64,000 nt of DNA from Notolepis coatsorum (GCA_963971535.1 OZ020587.1:157416488-157480487), one strand, 5' to 3'. Shown: positions 1-58,935, numbered from the stretch's first letter. The notes: generated from the sequence alone by a model not told the origin. Numbers and translations: made by a program.

Positions 1-540
1 ACCACGTCGACCTGCTGTGATCTCGTTACTTTCTTATAAAACCATAAACCGGTTAACGATGCTAACTCATTGCCTTTCGAGTTTAAATAAAGGTTCGAAA
101 TGAAATAGCATACAGTATGTCACTTTTAAATAACTTAATGCTTGAATGCGCACGGATGGATGTCATGATGATGCAGAGTTGTGACGGTAATTATTAACCT
201 TACTTTTATTAATATACCTCGGTCGCAGAAAACGGGTGATAATAATCGATTAGGGGATGATTATCATTAAATGACAATCGTGGCCGATGGGCTGTGACAC
301 TGCGCCATGTTGTTGTAGGCCTTGTAGGGCAACACACGCCATGAGACTGTTGCCTTTGTTCTTCCTATAGAAACGTTGGCTACTATTATTATCCAGGTTG
401 GCAGAACTTTTTATGCTTTGTATTCATCCAAATAATACCCTCATTCATGATTTTTTTTAGTTGGAATCCCCTCCATACTGTTTCAGCCACCTGACACTAA
501 AAAAAACATTTTCACTTAAGACCCCCCCCCCCCCCCCCTT

Positions 541-655
541 TCCCCTCTTTTGCCCTTTTAGATAAGATAAGAAAAGAAAGACCAAAGTCTTTCTCTGGTC
601 TGACTACATCCCCTTGAGCTGTACAGTATTGTACCCATTTCAATCAATCAATCAA
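541..655 (+). repeat. LINE 3'-tail fragment
   Basis: This fragment follows a C-rich run at about 522-538. It contains 'aaagtctttctctggtctg', then a stretch resembling 'gagctgtacagtattgtacccatt', and ends in an ATCA microsatellite. The same sequence recurs near 1740-1880, 8320-8445, 24225-24310 and 32030-32165. A shared 3' end with a short tandem tail is typical of 5'-truncated Rex/L2-like LINE copies. The LINE family is inferred, not confirmed. Confidence 0.55.
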
Positions 656-729
656 TATTCCTTCATTGATCCCCTTGGGGGGGGAATTCGGGCGTGATCA
701 TGGGGGTACCGTACAGCCGGTATGGGCAG

Positions 730-1153
730 CGTCTATTCGAATCCCAACCGGTTCATGCTTTCGCGTTTTGCTAATCTGATTGGCCACTGCCGTTTCTTGT
801 GCGATCTGATTGGCCACTGACGTTTCTGGTCATGTGACATGTGCGCCCAGTCGCGTGAGGCGCCCATTTCCGCCTCGACCAGCAGCAAACTACCTAACGC
901 CTAGTTTATCACTGGTTAAGCTTAGGCAACTCTTTCGAAGTTGGTTAAGGTTAGAGTTTGGAATCAGGGCTGGTGTTCTATCGCCCTGGTCTAAGACAAA
1001 CTCTAACCTTAACCAACTTCGAAAGAGTGCCTAAGCTTAACCGGCGAAAGAACTTGCCGTCACACGATTGGTGCGACCAGAAACATCAGTGGCCAATCGG
1101 AGCGCAAAATGCGAACGCGGAAGCATGAACCGGTTGGGATTCGAATAGACGCG
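730..1153. mobile_element. Foldback (Mutator-like) MITE with 9-bp target duplication
   Basis: The two halves are long inverted repeats. Left and right ends both read GTCTATTCGAATCCC inward, and homology continues through 'aaccggttcatgctt', 'gattggccactg' and 'aagttggttaaggttagagt' to a short loop near 970. The exact 9-bp sequence TATGGGCAG flanks it at 721-729 and 1154-1162. A 9-bp duplication with very long inverted repeats is characteristic of Mutator-like (MULE) elements. No transposase is encoded. A related piece lies near 59865-59965. Confidence 0.75.
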
Positions 1154-1348
1154 TATGGGCAGGGTAATGGTAGAAAGACATAAATATAGCCAATAAAATT
1201 TGATCCAAATAAAAAAATATGAGGAAAATAAAATCGTGTAAACAATATAATTCACTCTGAATGTAAAAAAAGAGAAATAAACTAAACTTGACCCCGGTCT
1301 CACCTGTTGTCTCTCTACCTGGCAGGTAGCCCCGCCCCCCTCCACTAG

Positions 1349-46999
<45,651 letters not shown>

Positions 47000-48209
47000 A
47001 GAGGAGGAGGACGCACCAAAGATCCACAACAACGTTTTAATTCAATCACAAATGGCTTATTGTGGAATGTTAAAAGTATAATTTCTTCAGCTTCAGATGT
47101 ATCATTTGATTTGTTATGCGTTTCTTAGGTCACTCTCTCTGAGCACAGCCGACCCGCTATAGGCTGAGGAGGGGGGCGTGGCCTTCTGTTGACTAGACAC
47201 TATAGAGATGCTCGATAGGCCTACATGGCACCACTTGGGCTTGATGTGACTGATGATGGGCCAATCACACGAGCTAGATGTGACTTGAAGAGGAAGCTGA
47301 TTGGCTATCTGAAATGGCATGGTTTTGTTGACAAGGCTTTAGTCGTTCATTTTCACAACCGGTTCTAACATTTTGGGTGAATCTTGTCAAAACGCACCTT
47401 CTGTTAAAAAAATTATTTTCATTGTACTGAGAGTTTAACCCTGTTGACATGGTCTTACCGTTTACCATGGAACCTCATACCTGCTCTCTTTGATTATACT
47501 AGGGAGGGCCAGAGGTAATGTGCTTTATAAATAAAGTGGATTGGATCATGTGTTCCCTGATCCAGTGCTCGAGTGATTGTATAGGTAAATCTATTTTTAG
47601 AACGCATCTAAAAGAGCGTTGCAGCGGCAATAACGACGTCTCGCACACGGGTGGCTCACTCCCGGTTTTTATTACGCCTCGCTCCGCGGACATATCGACG
47701 CGCGGCGACATACCCGATGCTTAATGCGTATCGTCGGTCAAATCGGTTGTTTAACCGTTTGTAATAATTACATTACCTCCTCTCTGTCTGCAGTTGGTCT
47801 CTAACGCTCACGGAACGGCATGTCTCTATCGATGAGTCTATGAACGCTACGCAAAGTGGGCGACATGTTGTTGGGCACAATTTTGGAAATGTTACAAACG
47901 GGAACCGCTGTTTAATCTTTTTTTAGATGACTCTTAAGCTAGCTGTGCAACAAACCTTTCGCGGTAACGTTGGCAAAGAGGAGAGATGGGACGTTAGCTC
48001 TCCATGCTACAACTCGCGCCTTGCGGGACGTTAGCTCTCCATGCTACAACTCGCGCCTTGTGGGATTTCAGTGGATATTTTGGTTTCAGTGACAAAAAAT
48101 CCGGGCAATGGATTACTTTCACCCATCCCTAAGCTTAATAGCTTATACATGAAGCTCTTGCATCTCCAGCTCATAAGCTCCTTATTAATACTTCTAACGG
48201 GAGTAGACT
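47000..48209 (+). other. cdca7: cdca7 3' UTR and downstream DNA
   Basis: No other gene is seen here. An AATAAA at 47530-47535 is a candidate cleavage signal about 530 bp after the stop; another lies at 49481-49486. The mRNA end cannot be decided from sequence alone. Confidence 0.45.
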
Positions 48210-48223
48210 AGCGGAGCACATTT

Positions 48224-48682
48224 ATTTTTTATTTTCACTTTTTGTCTCCCGTTTTTCTGTATTTTCCTCCCATCCCAATTTAGTCGTTATGCCAATTCCC
48301 CCTCCCCTTCCTGGCCGTTGCTCGCATGTGCCCCCCACTGGTCGGTCTAGGGAGCCCTGAAGTCTTATCACATGCTTCCTCAGAGACATAGGAGACAGCC
48401 AGCAGCATCTTTTCACCTGCCAGCGCGGACTCTCATTGGCGAGGTGTAACGTGTGGGAGGTCACACTACCCTCACCATCTCCCTCGCTGTGCAGGCGCCC
48501 CGACCGACCTGTAGTTTACAACGACCAGAACCACCCCCCCACCGGCTTCCCACCTGCTGACTCTGCCAATTGAGCCAGTATGACGGCCGGCCCAAGCCGG
48601 AGGCAATGCTGACAGCCGGATTCGATACCAGTGTCTCACACGTTGGTGACGAGCGCTTAGTCCGCCGCGCCACCCAGCCGCC
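48224..48682 (-). repeat. tRNA-derived SINE with 14-bp target duplication
   Basis: The flanking duplication is AGCGGAGCACATTT (48210-48223 and 48683-48696). On the complement the head reads TGGCGCGGCGGACTAAGCGC (A-box region), then GGTATCGAATCCGG (B box). The A/T-rich tail is at 48224-48260. Three more copies occur downstream. Confidence 0.88.
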
Positions 48683-48696
48683 AGCGGAGCACATTT

Positions 48697-49566
48697 TAGA
48701 AACTTGAAATCCTAGTTTTCTCGCGTCGTGTTTCTCCTAAACGCCACGTACTGTGGCCACAGTTGCCATTTTTAGTGATCACCTGTCATTTCATTACAAT
48801 GCCCACCAAGATGTCTGTGATGACGATGTAATAAGAGTACTTAAGGCAAGACGTTTATTTCCCTCTGTTGTGTAGTATGAGCTTTGGGACAAAGGTTGTT
48901 TGGCTTTTGTATATTAACCCCTTATACTGAGATGAAACTTTTATTTTTTTAATCAGTCAAGTGTAATTTACATTGTTTTAAATGTATCAAGTTCACAGTC
49001 TCAATGGATATTAATTGGCCATCAAGTGAAACCTACTGTATATTGTTGAAATGTTTGGTACTCTTTTCCGAGTTTGCTTACATTCCATATACTTGTGTTT
49101 TTTACAAGTTGTATTTTTTGTTTTGTTTTTTGTTTTACTTCCTACTGTAAAAGATCTGATTAAAAGAAATGTTTTAGAGATGTTTTGGTTGGATGTTTTA
49201 TTTTATTTGGTAACCCTTCACGTATGCACTGTATTACGTCTAAGGATATTAATTAATTAATAATGCTGTATATTTTATTGGCCCATAATCTTCTGGCAAT
49301 AGCCTGACAAAAATCGCAGCCAATATGAGGCAGTTAGGAGTCATGAAATGTCACAAGCCTGTTATAAGCATCTAAGATACGATATTACTTTTATTGATCC
49401 CCTTGGGGAAATTTGGGCGACATTAGATCTGACTTAAGGAAATATAATATTGGTTATATTATGTTATAATACATATAGGCAATAAAGAATTTGAATCTGA
49501 AATATATAATATACTATGAGTAAAAGTAAACCGTATACACAAGGTACCCTAACTGGCATACTGTGG
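48697..49566. other. Intergenic stretch downstream of cdca7
   Basis: AT-rich sequence with no gene recognised. AATAAA at 49481-49486 follows a short 'ttgatccccttggggaaat' repeat motif. Confidence 0.4.
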
Positions 49567-49702
49567 TTAACCCCTTCACTACCACACTACCGAAGGTTAA
49601 CCCTTTCACTACCACACTACAGACGGTTAACCCTCTCACTACCACACTACAGACGTTGAACAGTGTAGTGTGGTAGCGAAAGGTTAACCTGTAAAGGGTT
49701 AA
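49567..49702. repeat. TTAA-bounded TTAACCCTTTCACT array
   Basis: Three direct units (TTAACCCTTTCACTACCACA, about 30 bp each) are followed by inverse copies ending GTAAAGGGTTAA. Confidence 0.7.
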
Positions 49703-50093
49703 TGTGGACATCTACTAGCAAGCTAACATTGATAATGTTTTCAATTTAGTTAGAGGCTAGCTTGTGCTGTAAAAGTCATGCTAGAAAGCATTTCATTGGA
49801 TGCTACATTAGTATACGCCTCCATGTGCAGGATGATTCAATAATTTTTTTTTATCCGTTTTCCAGGAAATTACAAACTAAAAATACTACAAAATGTTCAT
49901 TGTTTGCATCACCTTAAAATAATGACATGTCATGTTCTCAAGTTTTGAGATAAACTGAACCAAATATCATATTTGTAATAATTTCACAACTGGGTAGCAT
50001 GTTCTTTTCAAATTGGTTAGGCAAATTGGAGGTGGTCAGCATCATGAAGAGATGAGATTTAGGCAAAAACACAATTTCCTTAAGCCATTATTT

Positions 50094-50129
50094 TTAACCC
50101 TTTCACCGCCGCACTGCCAAAACGGTTAA
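50094..50129. repeat. Single TTAA-bounded unit
   Basis: TTAACCCTTTCACCGCCGCA, then TGCCAAAACGGTTAA: one 36-bp unit with TTAA at each end. Confidence 0.6.
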
Positions 50130-50171
50130 GAAGGTGACGAAGTGTGATAAAACTACACAAACATCTATTTT

Positions 50172-50610
50172 TTTTATCCACTTCTGTTTTTCTCCCATCC
50201 CAATTTAGTCGTTATGCCAATTCCCCCCCCCTCCCCCTCCCCTTCCTGGCCGTTGCTCGCATGTGCCCCCCACTGGTCGGCCTAGGGAGCCCTGAAGTCT
50301 ATCACGTGCTTCCTCCGATACATGCGGAGTCAGCCAGCCACTTCTTTTCCCCTGCCAGCACAGACTCTCACTGGGGAGGTGTAACGTGTGAGAGGCTCAC
50401 ACTACCCTCACCATCTCCCTCCCTCGCTGTGCAAGCGCCCCGACCGACCTGTAGGAGTCGCTGTTTACAACGACCAGATTACCACCCACCGGCTTCCCTC
50501 CCGCTGACTGCCAATTGAGCCAGTATGACGGACGGGCAAGCCGGAGGCAACGCTGACAACCGGATTCGATACCAGTGTCTCTCGCGTTGGTGACGAGCGC
50601 TTAGTCCGCT
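50172..50610 (-). repeat. tRNA-derived SINE, second copy
   Basis: Same family as 48224-48682, truncated in the head. The duplication CATCTATTTT lies at about 50162-50171 and 50611-50620. Confidence 0.82.
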
Positions 50611-50620
50611 CATCTATTTT

Positions 50621-51116
50621 GACTTCCTGTTCAATGTCACACAGTCTCAATAATCCACCATTGTCCCACAATGCAACTGAGGTGTCTGTGCAGGTGGGAA
50701 GGGAACCAAGTGTGGGGGGGGGGGGGGGCACCAAGTGTGGGGGGGGGGCACCAAGTGTGTGGGGGGGCATTCCCCCCTCCCTCTCCCGAAGTGAGCGGGA
50801 ACCGCGTCCGCGTGATATACTACAGTGCCTGGTTAATTATCCTTCATTAGATAACTGACACACTAATGGTGTGGAAACAATTAGCAGACTCTAATGGGAA
50901 TCTCATACCTGTAAATCATTTATCTATTAAAGCACTTTCTCTCTCCCACTCTGCTCCTGTTTCTCCCTCCTTTTCTCTCTCTCGTTCTCTTAGCTGAGCT
51001 CGTGCCTCCGCTTTGGGAGGTATAGAGGTGGGAATGTTCTCCAGGTGTCAGTCAAGTCAAGTGGCACGCGGGCGCGGCGGAGTTATAGCCTATAGTCACG
51101 TGTTCTGTGTTTTAGG
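50621..51116. other. Intergenic stretch with G-rich tandem
   Basis: Poly-G tracts joined by 'caccaagtgtg' lie at 50710-50770. No gene. Confidence 0.4.
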
Positions 51117-51120
51117 TCGC

Positions 51121-51175
51121 GTGGTAGTAAAGGGTTAACCTTCTGTAGTAACCGTGGTAGTGAAAGGGTTAACAC
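51121..51175. repeat. Inverse TTAACCCTTTCACT units
   Basis: Two copies of the AGTGAAAGGGTTAA type occur about 34 bp apart, the first as AGTAAAGGGTTAA. Confidence 0.6.
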
Positions 51176-52054
<879 letters not shown>

Positions 52055-52137
52055 TGCAGTGATGTCACATGAATGTATAAATAATTAGATGACAATAATA
52101 AAAATGTTCCTTTTTTAATTATTTTTAATTATTTGAT

Positions 52138-52318
52138 CAATATTACTCTGAGGCGGTAGTATGTACTGTAAGGTGAGTACACGTAGCTCAATATTACTCT
52201 GAGGCGGTAGTATGTACTGTAAGGTGAGTACACGTAGCTCAATATTACTCTGAGGTGGTAGTATGTACTGTAAGGTGAGTACACGTAGCTCAATATTACT
52301 CTGAGGCGGTAGTATGGA
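52138..52318. repeat. 51-bp tandem repeat
   Basis: About 3.5 units of 'ggtagtatgtactgtaaggt' and 'gagtacacgtagctcaatat' occur. The same unit reappears at 56307-56415. Confidence 0.9.
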
Positions 52319-52640
52319 ATAGCGGCACGGTGGTGTAGTGGTTAACACTGTCGCCTCACAGCAAGAAGGTCCAGGGTTCGATTCCCGCTTGGGGACCAGG
52401 TTTCCATGATGCCAGTTACCCAGGTGGGGTATCTCCCAGGCCTTTCTGTGTGGAGTTCTCCCCGTGCTCGCAAGGGTTTCCCCCCCGATAAGATAAACCC
52501 AATGGAAAAACATGCACAACAATAGATCGCTAACGCTGTGGCGTCCTTGACAAAGACGGACAGGAGCACTTGGATTGGTCCCCTGGCGCGGCTCACGTTG
52601 ACGCCTGTCTGCTCCCGGCTGCCCTTGGGGGGGAAGGACG
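52319..52640 (+). repeat. tRNA-derived SINE (GGTGGTGTAGTGGTTAACAC head)
   Basis: The A box GTGTAGTGGTTAACACTG and B box GGTTCGATTCCCG are followed by 'cctttctgtgtggagttctc', the classic fish SINE body. It is absent from the duplicate segment at 56296-57080, so it inserted after that duplication. Confidence 0.85.
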
Positions 52641-52699
52641 ACGGGATGGGTTAATCGCAGATACGAATTGCATGCATGCATCGCATGTGTGCCGATTGA

Positions 52700-53440
52700 T
52701 GACCTCTGAGCAGGTCCTAAATTATTTATTTTAAATGACTATGGGATAAATGAGCACAAGTGAGCAATCTCATCGATCTAGCTTGAAAAGCCACCATGCT
52801 GAATCTAATCTAATCTAATCTAATCTAATCTAATCTAATCTAATCTAATCTAATCTAATCTAATCTAATCTAATCTAATCTAATCTAATCTAATCTCTTC
52901 CTGCCACAGAGTTTGCAGACAGATGGGCATTCTGGGTAATTATTTCATTAGTCGCAAGACATTCTGGGTAATTTTCACTTAGTCGCAAGGCATTCTGGGT
53001 CATTAAAAAATTAGTCGCAAGGCATTCTGGGACATTTTCACTTAGTCGTAAGGCATTCTGGGTAATAAAAAAATGTGTCGCAAGGCATTCTGGGTAATTT
53101 TCACTTAGTCGTAGATTTAAAAAGGAACCGTCCAGATGTTGAAGTTAAGCCTACTTCAGAATCACAATCACTTTAACCCTTTCAGGTGTATGTACGTATG
53201 TCTTTTTCTTTCTCTTTTTTGGGGGGGGGGGGTGTTCTCTCATAATTCTGCTTTGGAATTCAAGAACTCCGTAGCTTTCAATGGGACGGTGTTACGTCGA
53301 CGTTAGAATGTTCAGTTCAGTAGTTTATAATAAAGGATAAACACTCAATGAAGAAACCCAATCCCCCCCAGCAAACATCTATGCTACTCAGTTTATTCTG
53401 AGGACTGAGAAGAGGGAAGAGAGGAGGGTGGTGACCCAGA
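52700..53440. repeat. Duplicated segment, left copy
   Basis: It matches 56415-57080 closely: ATCTA-type repeats, five 'cgcaaggcattctgggtaat' units, a G run, and 'gaggagggtggtgaccca'. Left and right copies flank the hAT MITE and the 50-bp minisatellite. Confidence 0.88.
52803..52896. repeat. TAATC pentanucleotide repeat
   Basis: About 18 tandem TAATC units. The right duplicate at 56497-56531 has about seven. Confidence 0.95.
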
Positions 53441-53442
53441 AC

Positions 53443-54329
53443 TAGAGCTGCCGCGGTTACCGCATTACCGCGGTATCGCTGTTACATCACGCCCACCGCA
53501 GAGTTTAGCTGAATACCGCATCACTGCTGTTTTTTATAATAATACTCTCAACCAAAGCAATGCAACGGAACAATTTTGATTGACAGTCGATTCTGCCAAT
53601 CACGTCACACTGCTTGCACCCGCCTCTGCTGTTACCACCAATCGGCAAGCGCGTATTCGTTTTTTACTTCCTGGATGTCAGCCATTGATCAGATCTCACA
53701 ACAAGGCTAATAACGTTAGCTCCCCGCCGGAGTGGACTACCAGCGCTCCACAGGACTAAATGTGGCATAATGATTTTACTGCAACGAATGTTATAATAAA
53801 AGCCCTTCGTTCTATACACTTGTCTGATTGAAAACTTTATTAACAGACAGCAGAATGGGCACAACTCAGCACGCTCTGAGCAAAGGGAGGAACTGAGATA
53901 TGAATTGAGTAATGCTTGCCTTGCTATGGTCCGGTAAATACGCTGATGTTATTGATTGTGTAACTATATAACGTTAATGCCACAAAACGAATGCCTTTGT
54001 TAATCATAAGTAGTAACTTTATAATAATAAGAAGAATAAAGGGTCGGGGGGGGTAACCGCCGGGCACTACCACCCCTGCCCGGGACACCGAGTGAACGGC
54101 TCACGACCAGAGGGGAGACTTCGAATCCGTGTTTCACTTTCAATAACGAATGCATGCTTGCCGAATCCCAAACAATATTCATGCTGCAAAGTCATCCTCT
54201 AAAGATAGACATTTAGACTAGAGGCAGGCTATATGCTATACATTTTTTTTTTTTTTTGGTAACCGCAGCGGTAGGAAATATTTCGCAAATTTGTGCGGTA
54301 AGGAAAAAATCAATACCGCGGCAGCCCTA
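53443..54329. mobile_element. hAT MITE at the minisatellite border
   Basis: The ends TAGAGCTGCCGCGGT and ACCGCGGCAGCCCTA are flanked by exact CCCAGAAC (53435-53442 and 54330-54337), a piece of the 50-bp repeat unit. An inward LINE tail lies near 53820-53865, and 'gacagtcgattctgccaatc' is shared with the hAT at 2469-3650. Confidence 0.9.
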
Positions 54330-56307
54330 CCCAGAACCCAGGAGGACCACCCTCTAGAGCCAGACCAGGCCTCACTCCGTCCAGAACCCAGGAAGACCAC
54401 CCTCTAGAGCCAGACCAGGCTTCACTCCACCCAGAACCCAGGAGGACCACCCTCTAGAGCCAGACCAGGCCTCACTCCGTCCAGAACCCAGGAAGACCAC
54501 CCTCTAGAGCCAGACTAGGCTTCACTCCGTCCAGAACCCAGGAGGACCACCCTCTAGAGCCAGACCAGGCCTTAGAGCCAGACCAGGCCTCACTCCGTCC
54601 AGAACCCAGGAAGACCACCCTCTAGAGCCAGACCAGGCTTCACTCCATCCAGAACCCAGGAGGACCACCCTCTAGAGCAAGACCAGGCTTCACTCCATCC
54701 AAAACCCAGGAAGACCACCCACTAGAGCCAGACCAGGCTTTACTCCACCCAGAACCCAGGAGGACCACCCTCTAGAGCCAGACCAGGCTTCACTCTGTCC
54801 AGAACCCAGGAGGACCACCCTCTAGAGCCAGACCAGGCTTCACTCCACCCAGAACCCAGAAGGACCACCCTCTAGAGCCAGACCAGGCTTCACTCCGTCC
54901 AGAACCCAGGAAGACCACCCTCTAGAGCCAGACCAGGCTTCACTCCATCCAGAACCCAGGAGGACCACCCTCTAGAGCCAGACCAGGCTTCACTCTGTCC
55001 AGAACCCAGGAGGACCACCCTCTAGAGCCAGACCAGGCTTCACTCCATCCAGAACCCAGGAAGACCACCCTCTAGAGCCAGACCAGGCTTCACTCCGTCC
55101 AGAACCCAGGAAGACCACCCTCTAGAGCCAGACCAGGCTTCACTCCATCCAGAACCCAGGAGGACCACCCTCTAGAGCCAGACCAGGCTTCACTCCACCC
55201 AGAACCCAGGAGGACCACCCTCTAGAGCCAGACCAGGCTTCACTCCGTCCAGAACCCAGGAAGACCACCCTCTAGAGCCAGACCAGGCTTCACTCCGTCC
55301 AGAACCCAGGAGGACCACCCTCTAGAGCCAGACCAGGCTTCACTCCACCCAGAACACAGGAGGACCACCCTCTAGAGCCAGACCAGGCTTCACTCCGTCC
55401 AGAACCCAGGAGGACCACCCTCTAGAGCCAGACCAGGCTTCACTCCGTCCAGAACCCAGGAAGACCACCCTCTAGAGCCAGACCAGGCCTCACTCCGTCC
55501 AGAACCCAGGAAGACCACCCTCTAGAGCCAGACCAGGCTTCACTCCATCCAGAACCCAGGAAGACCACCCTCTAGAGCCAGACCAGGCCTCACTCCGTCC
55601 AGAACCCAGGAGGACCACCCTCTAGAGCCAGACCAGGCTTCACTCCATCCAGAACCCAGGAGGACCACCCTCTAGAGCCAGACCAGGCTTCACTCCGTCC
55701 AGAACCCAGGAGGACCACCCTCTAGAGCCAGACCAGGCTTCAGTCCGTCCAGAACCCAGGAAGACCACCCTCTAGAGCCAGACCAGGCTTCACTCCACCC
55801 AACACCCAGGAAGACCCCCCTCTAGAGCCAGACCAGGCTTCACTCCATCCAGAACCCAGGAAGACCCCCCTCTAGAGCCAGACCAGGCTTCACTCCGTCC
55901 AGAACCCAGGAAGACCACCCTCTAGAGCCAGACCAGGCCTCATTCCGCCCAAAACCCAGGAAGACCACCCTCTAGAGCCAGACCAGGCTTCATTCCACCC
56001 AGAACCCAGGAAGACCACCCTCTAGAGCCAGACCAAGCTTCACTCCACCCAGAACCCAGGAAGACCACCCTCTAGAGCCAGACCAGGCTTCACTCCGTCC
56101 AGAACCCAGGAGGACCACCCTCTAGAGCCAGACCAGGCCTCACTCCACCCAGAACCCAGGAAGACCACCCTCTAGAGCCAGACCAGGCCTCACTCCGTCC
56201 AGAACCCAGGAGGACCACCCTCTAGAGCCAGACCAGGCCTCACTCCATCCAGAACCCAGGAGGACCACCCTCTAGAGCCAGAGCAGGCTTCACTCCACCC
56301 AGAACCC
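54330..56307. repeat. 50-bp minisatellite, about 39 copies
   Basis: The unit is 'ccagaacccaggaggaccac', 'cctctagagccagaccaggc', 'ttcactccgt'. Variants AGG/AAG and CCGT/CCAT/CCACC alternate in a higher-order pattern. Confidence 0.97.
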
Positions 56308-57080
56308 GGTAGTATGTACTGTAAGGTGAGTAGTAGCTCAATATTACTCTGAGGCGGTAGTATGTACTGTAAGGTGAGTACACATAGCTCAATATTACTC
56401 TGAGGCGGTAGTATGGAATAACCTAAATGACTATGGGATAAATGAGCACAAGTGAACAATCTCATCGATCTAGCTTGAAAAGCCACCATGCTGAATCTAA
56501 TCTAATCTAATCTAATCTAATCTAATCTAATCTCTTCCTGCCACAGAGTTTGCAGACAGATCGGCATTCTGGGAAATTATTTTATTAGTCGCAAGGCATT
56601 CTGGGTAATTTTCACTTAGTCGCAAGGCATTCTGGGTCATTTTAAAATTAGTCGCAAGGCATTCTGGGACATTTTCACTTAGTCGCAAGGCATTCTGGGT
56701 AATAAGAAAATGTGTCGCAAGGCATTCTGGGTAATTTTCACTTAGTCGTAGATTTAAAAAGGAACCGTCCAGATGTTGAAGTTAAGCCTACTTCAGAATC
56801 ACAATCACTTTAACCCTTTCAGGTGTATGTACGTATGTCTTTTTCTTTCTCTTTTTTTGGGGGGGGGGGGGGGGGTGTTCTCTTGTAATTCTGCTTTGGA
56901 ATTCAAGAACTCCGTAGCTTTCAATGGGACGGTGTTACGTCGACGTTAGAATGTTCAGTTCAGTAGTTTATAATAAAGGATAAACACTCAATGAAGAAAC
57001 CCAATCCCCCCCAGCAAACATCTACGCTACTCAGTTTATTCTGAGGACTGAGAAGAGGGAAGAGAGGAGGGTGGTGACCC
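56308..57080. repeat. Duplicated segment, right copy
   Basis: Counterpart of 52138-53440 without the SINE. It ends 'gaggagggtggtgaccca' at about 57080. Confidence 0.88.
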
Positions 57081-57654
57081 AGGGGAAAGAAAGAAAGAAA
57101 AAAACGTCTCGAAAACCATTATTAGCATAATAAAGATACACTCGCAAAATACCCCGGTCCCTGCATTAAACACCAATGATCCTCCACTTTGTGGAGTGAT
57201 GAATATTTAGGGAAATAATTGTTTACGACGCTCGAGCATTGAGCTGATCTGGTAATCAGGCTATGAAATACAATATTTATTCATTAGAGCAGATTTAATG
57301 AGGCCTCACGGCGCTAATTATGAAAACCAGTGTAGCAGTAAATGAGGAGCGAGCGGCGGTGGGGCTGCGGTGGGCTGCGGTGGGCTACCTGTAAGGAGGG
57401 TCTGGGTGTTGAAGAGCCCTGAGTACTGCATGCCAGACTGAGCAGCAACACAGAGGCCCACCGTCTGCCCGTCCAGCCCACAGCGATACTTCAACCGGAC
57501 CTGGAGACAGCCTATAGATGGGCCGCTGTCCCGTACCCCCACACGGGCCCTGCCTGCCCTACACACCCCCCCAGTGTTAGGAAGCAGCGCAGATGTGTGT
57601 GTGTGGTGTTCCGCGATGAGAGTGGGGTTTTTGAAGTTGGTATAAAAAACAATG
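57081..57654. other. Intergenic stretch, no gene recognised
   Basis: A GAAA run lies at 57086-57105. A minus-strand frame (57318-57668) has no recognisable domain. Confidence 0.35.
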
Positions 57655-57885
57655 GTAAATGGCTGCATTTATATAGCAGCTTCTTTTATCCAAATCGCTT
57701 TACAGTTTTTGTTCCTCACATTTCACCCGTTTACTCACACTTTCACACACCGACGGTGTGGAGGCGACCATGCGAGGTGCCAACCTGCTCATCGGGAACG
57801 GTTAGGGGTTAAGTGTCTTGCTCAAGGACACTTCCGGCACGCTGCCCGGGGAGGGGCGGGAATCGAACCGGGAACCTCAGATGTT
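57655..57885 (-). repeat. tRNA-derived SINE, copy B
   Basis: Same family as 46572-46820: complement B box GGTTCGATTCCCG, body with AGTGTCCTTGAGCAAGACAC and tail 'gctttacagtttttgttcct'. Confidence 0.75.
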
Positions 57886-58132
57886 TATTACCTCAGAATC
57901 ATCTGCAATTTGTTTTGCGTTGTTTACTAGCTAACGTTTGATACATCGCTTGGTTCCTCAGATAGCTGCTATATTTAGAATTTTAATACAATTCAATTCT
58001 TCAATAGAACTGACTAGAAGTCTGGCACCAAGCAGAGCATAGAACGCTGGTATTCTAAATGTTACTTGTCCTTTCGGACAAGTTATGTTTTTGTAGATTT
58101 TTATTGGGTTTTTACTACCGGGCAGTCCGGTA

Positions 58133-58133
58133 G

Positions 58134-58193
<60 letters not shown>
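58133..58193. repeat. GA microsatellite
   Basis: About 28 GA units. Confidence 0.95.
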
Positions 58194-58196
<3 letters not shown>

Positions 58197-58669
58197 GAAT
58201 GGGAGACAAAGCAGGGGAAGACATTCGGTATTCTGACAGGATGACCCTTCCTTCGACGTTCTTTTATAGTTTCCTTGGTTGTCTGTGTTGTCCCGAGTCA
58301 CATTTGTGTAAAATAATCTTTGCCCCACTGTAAGTCACAATGCCTATGGCGAGACAGACTGGGCTTTTTGACTATTTTATTTTATACTACTACTACTACT
58401 ACTACTTATTGTTGCCATTCTTGTATTCATCTTAATTGTGCACCGTTGAGTCTGAGCTCAAATCACAAAAATGCCATTACCTGCAATGCCCCCTGTATTA
58501 TTGTGTATTTGACAAATAAAAAAACTTGGAACTTGAACTGTAAGCAGCAGCGCTACGATCACAGTCACTACAAAGCTGCCATTATCAATCAGGTGTTTAG
58601 AGATTATGCGGTACGATTGACTCATTTCAATTCCGTGGCCTTTGATTGACCGGTGTGTTCATTATGTAC

Positions 58670-58935
58670 GCAGGGTAGCGAGAAAGCTGTTGAGCTCGCC
58701 ACTAACGCAGGAGATGCTGGTATCGAGCCCAGCTCTCTGCGTTGCTACCGGCTTGGCTGGTCGTTCATACTAATACAATTGGCAGTGTTAGAGGGTGGGA
58801 AAGCTGGCGGGTGGGGATTGGACGTTGTGGACAGCGACTCCTACAGGTCGGTTGGTGCGCCTGTACAGCAGAATCAGGAAGTAACAGGGGCAGCGTGAGC
58901 CTCCCACGCAGACCCTCGCACTGAGAGATTGCGCT
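58670..58935 (+). repeat. tRNA-derived SINE, third copy (plus strand)
   Basis: The B-box-like GCTGGTATCGAGCCC and body motifs ('gactcctacaggtcggttgg') match the family at 48224-48682 in the opposite orientation. Confidence 0.7.

Noticed and set aside
52319-52400. Genuine tRNA gene
   Set aside because: The A and B boxes are present, but the body continues into a known SINE layout and the acceptor stem does not close.
52803-52896. TAATC repeat as possible telomeric or centromeric DNA
   Set aside because: An ordinary pentanucleotide microsatellite, duplicated at 56497; not a vertebrate telomere unit.
57318-57668. 116-codon minus-strand frame as a host exon
   Set aside because: No family resemblance; it partly overlaps G/C-rich low-complexity sequence.
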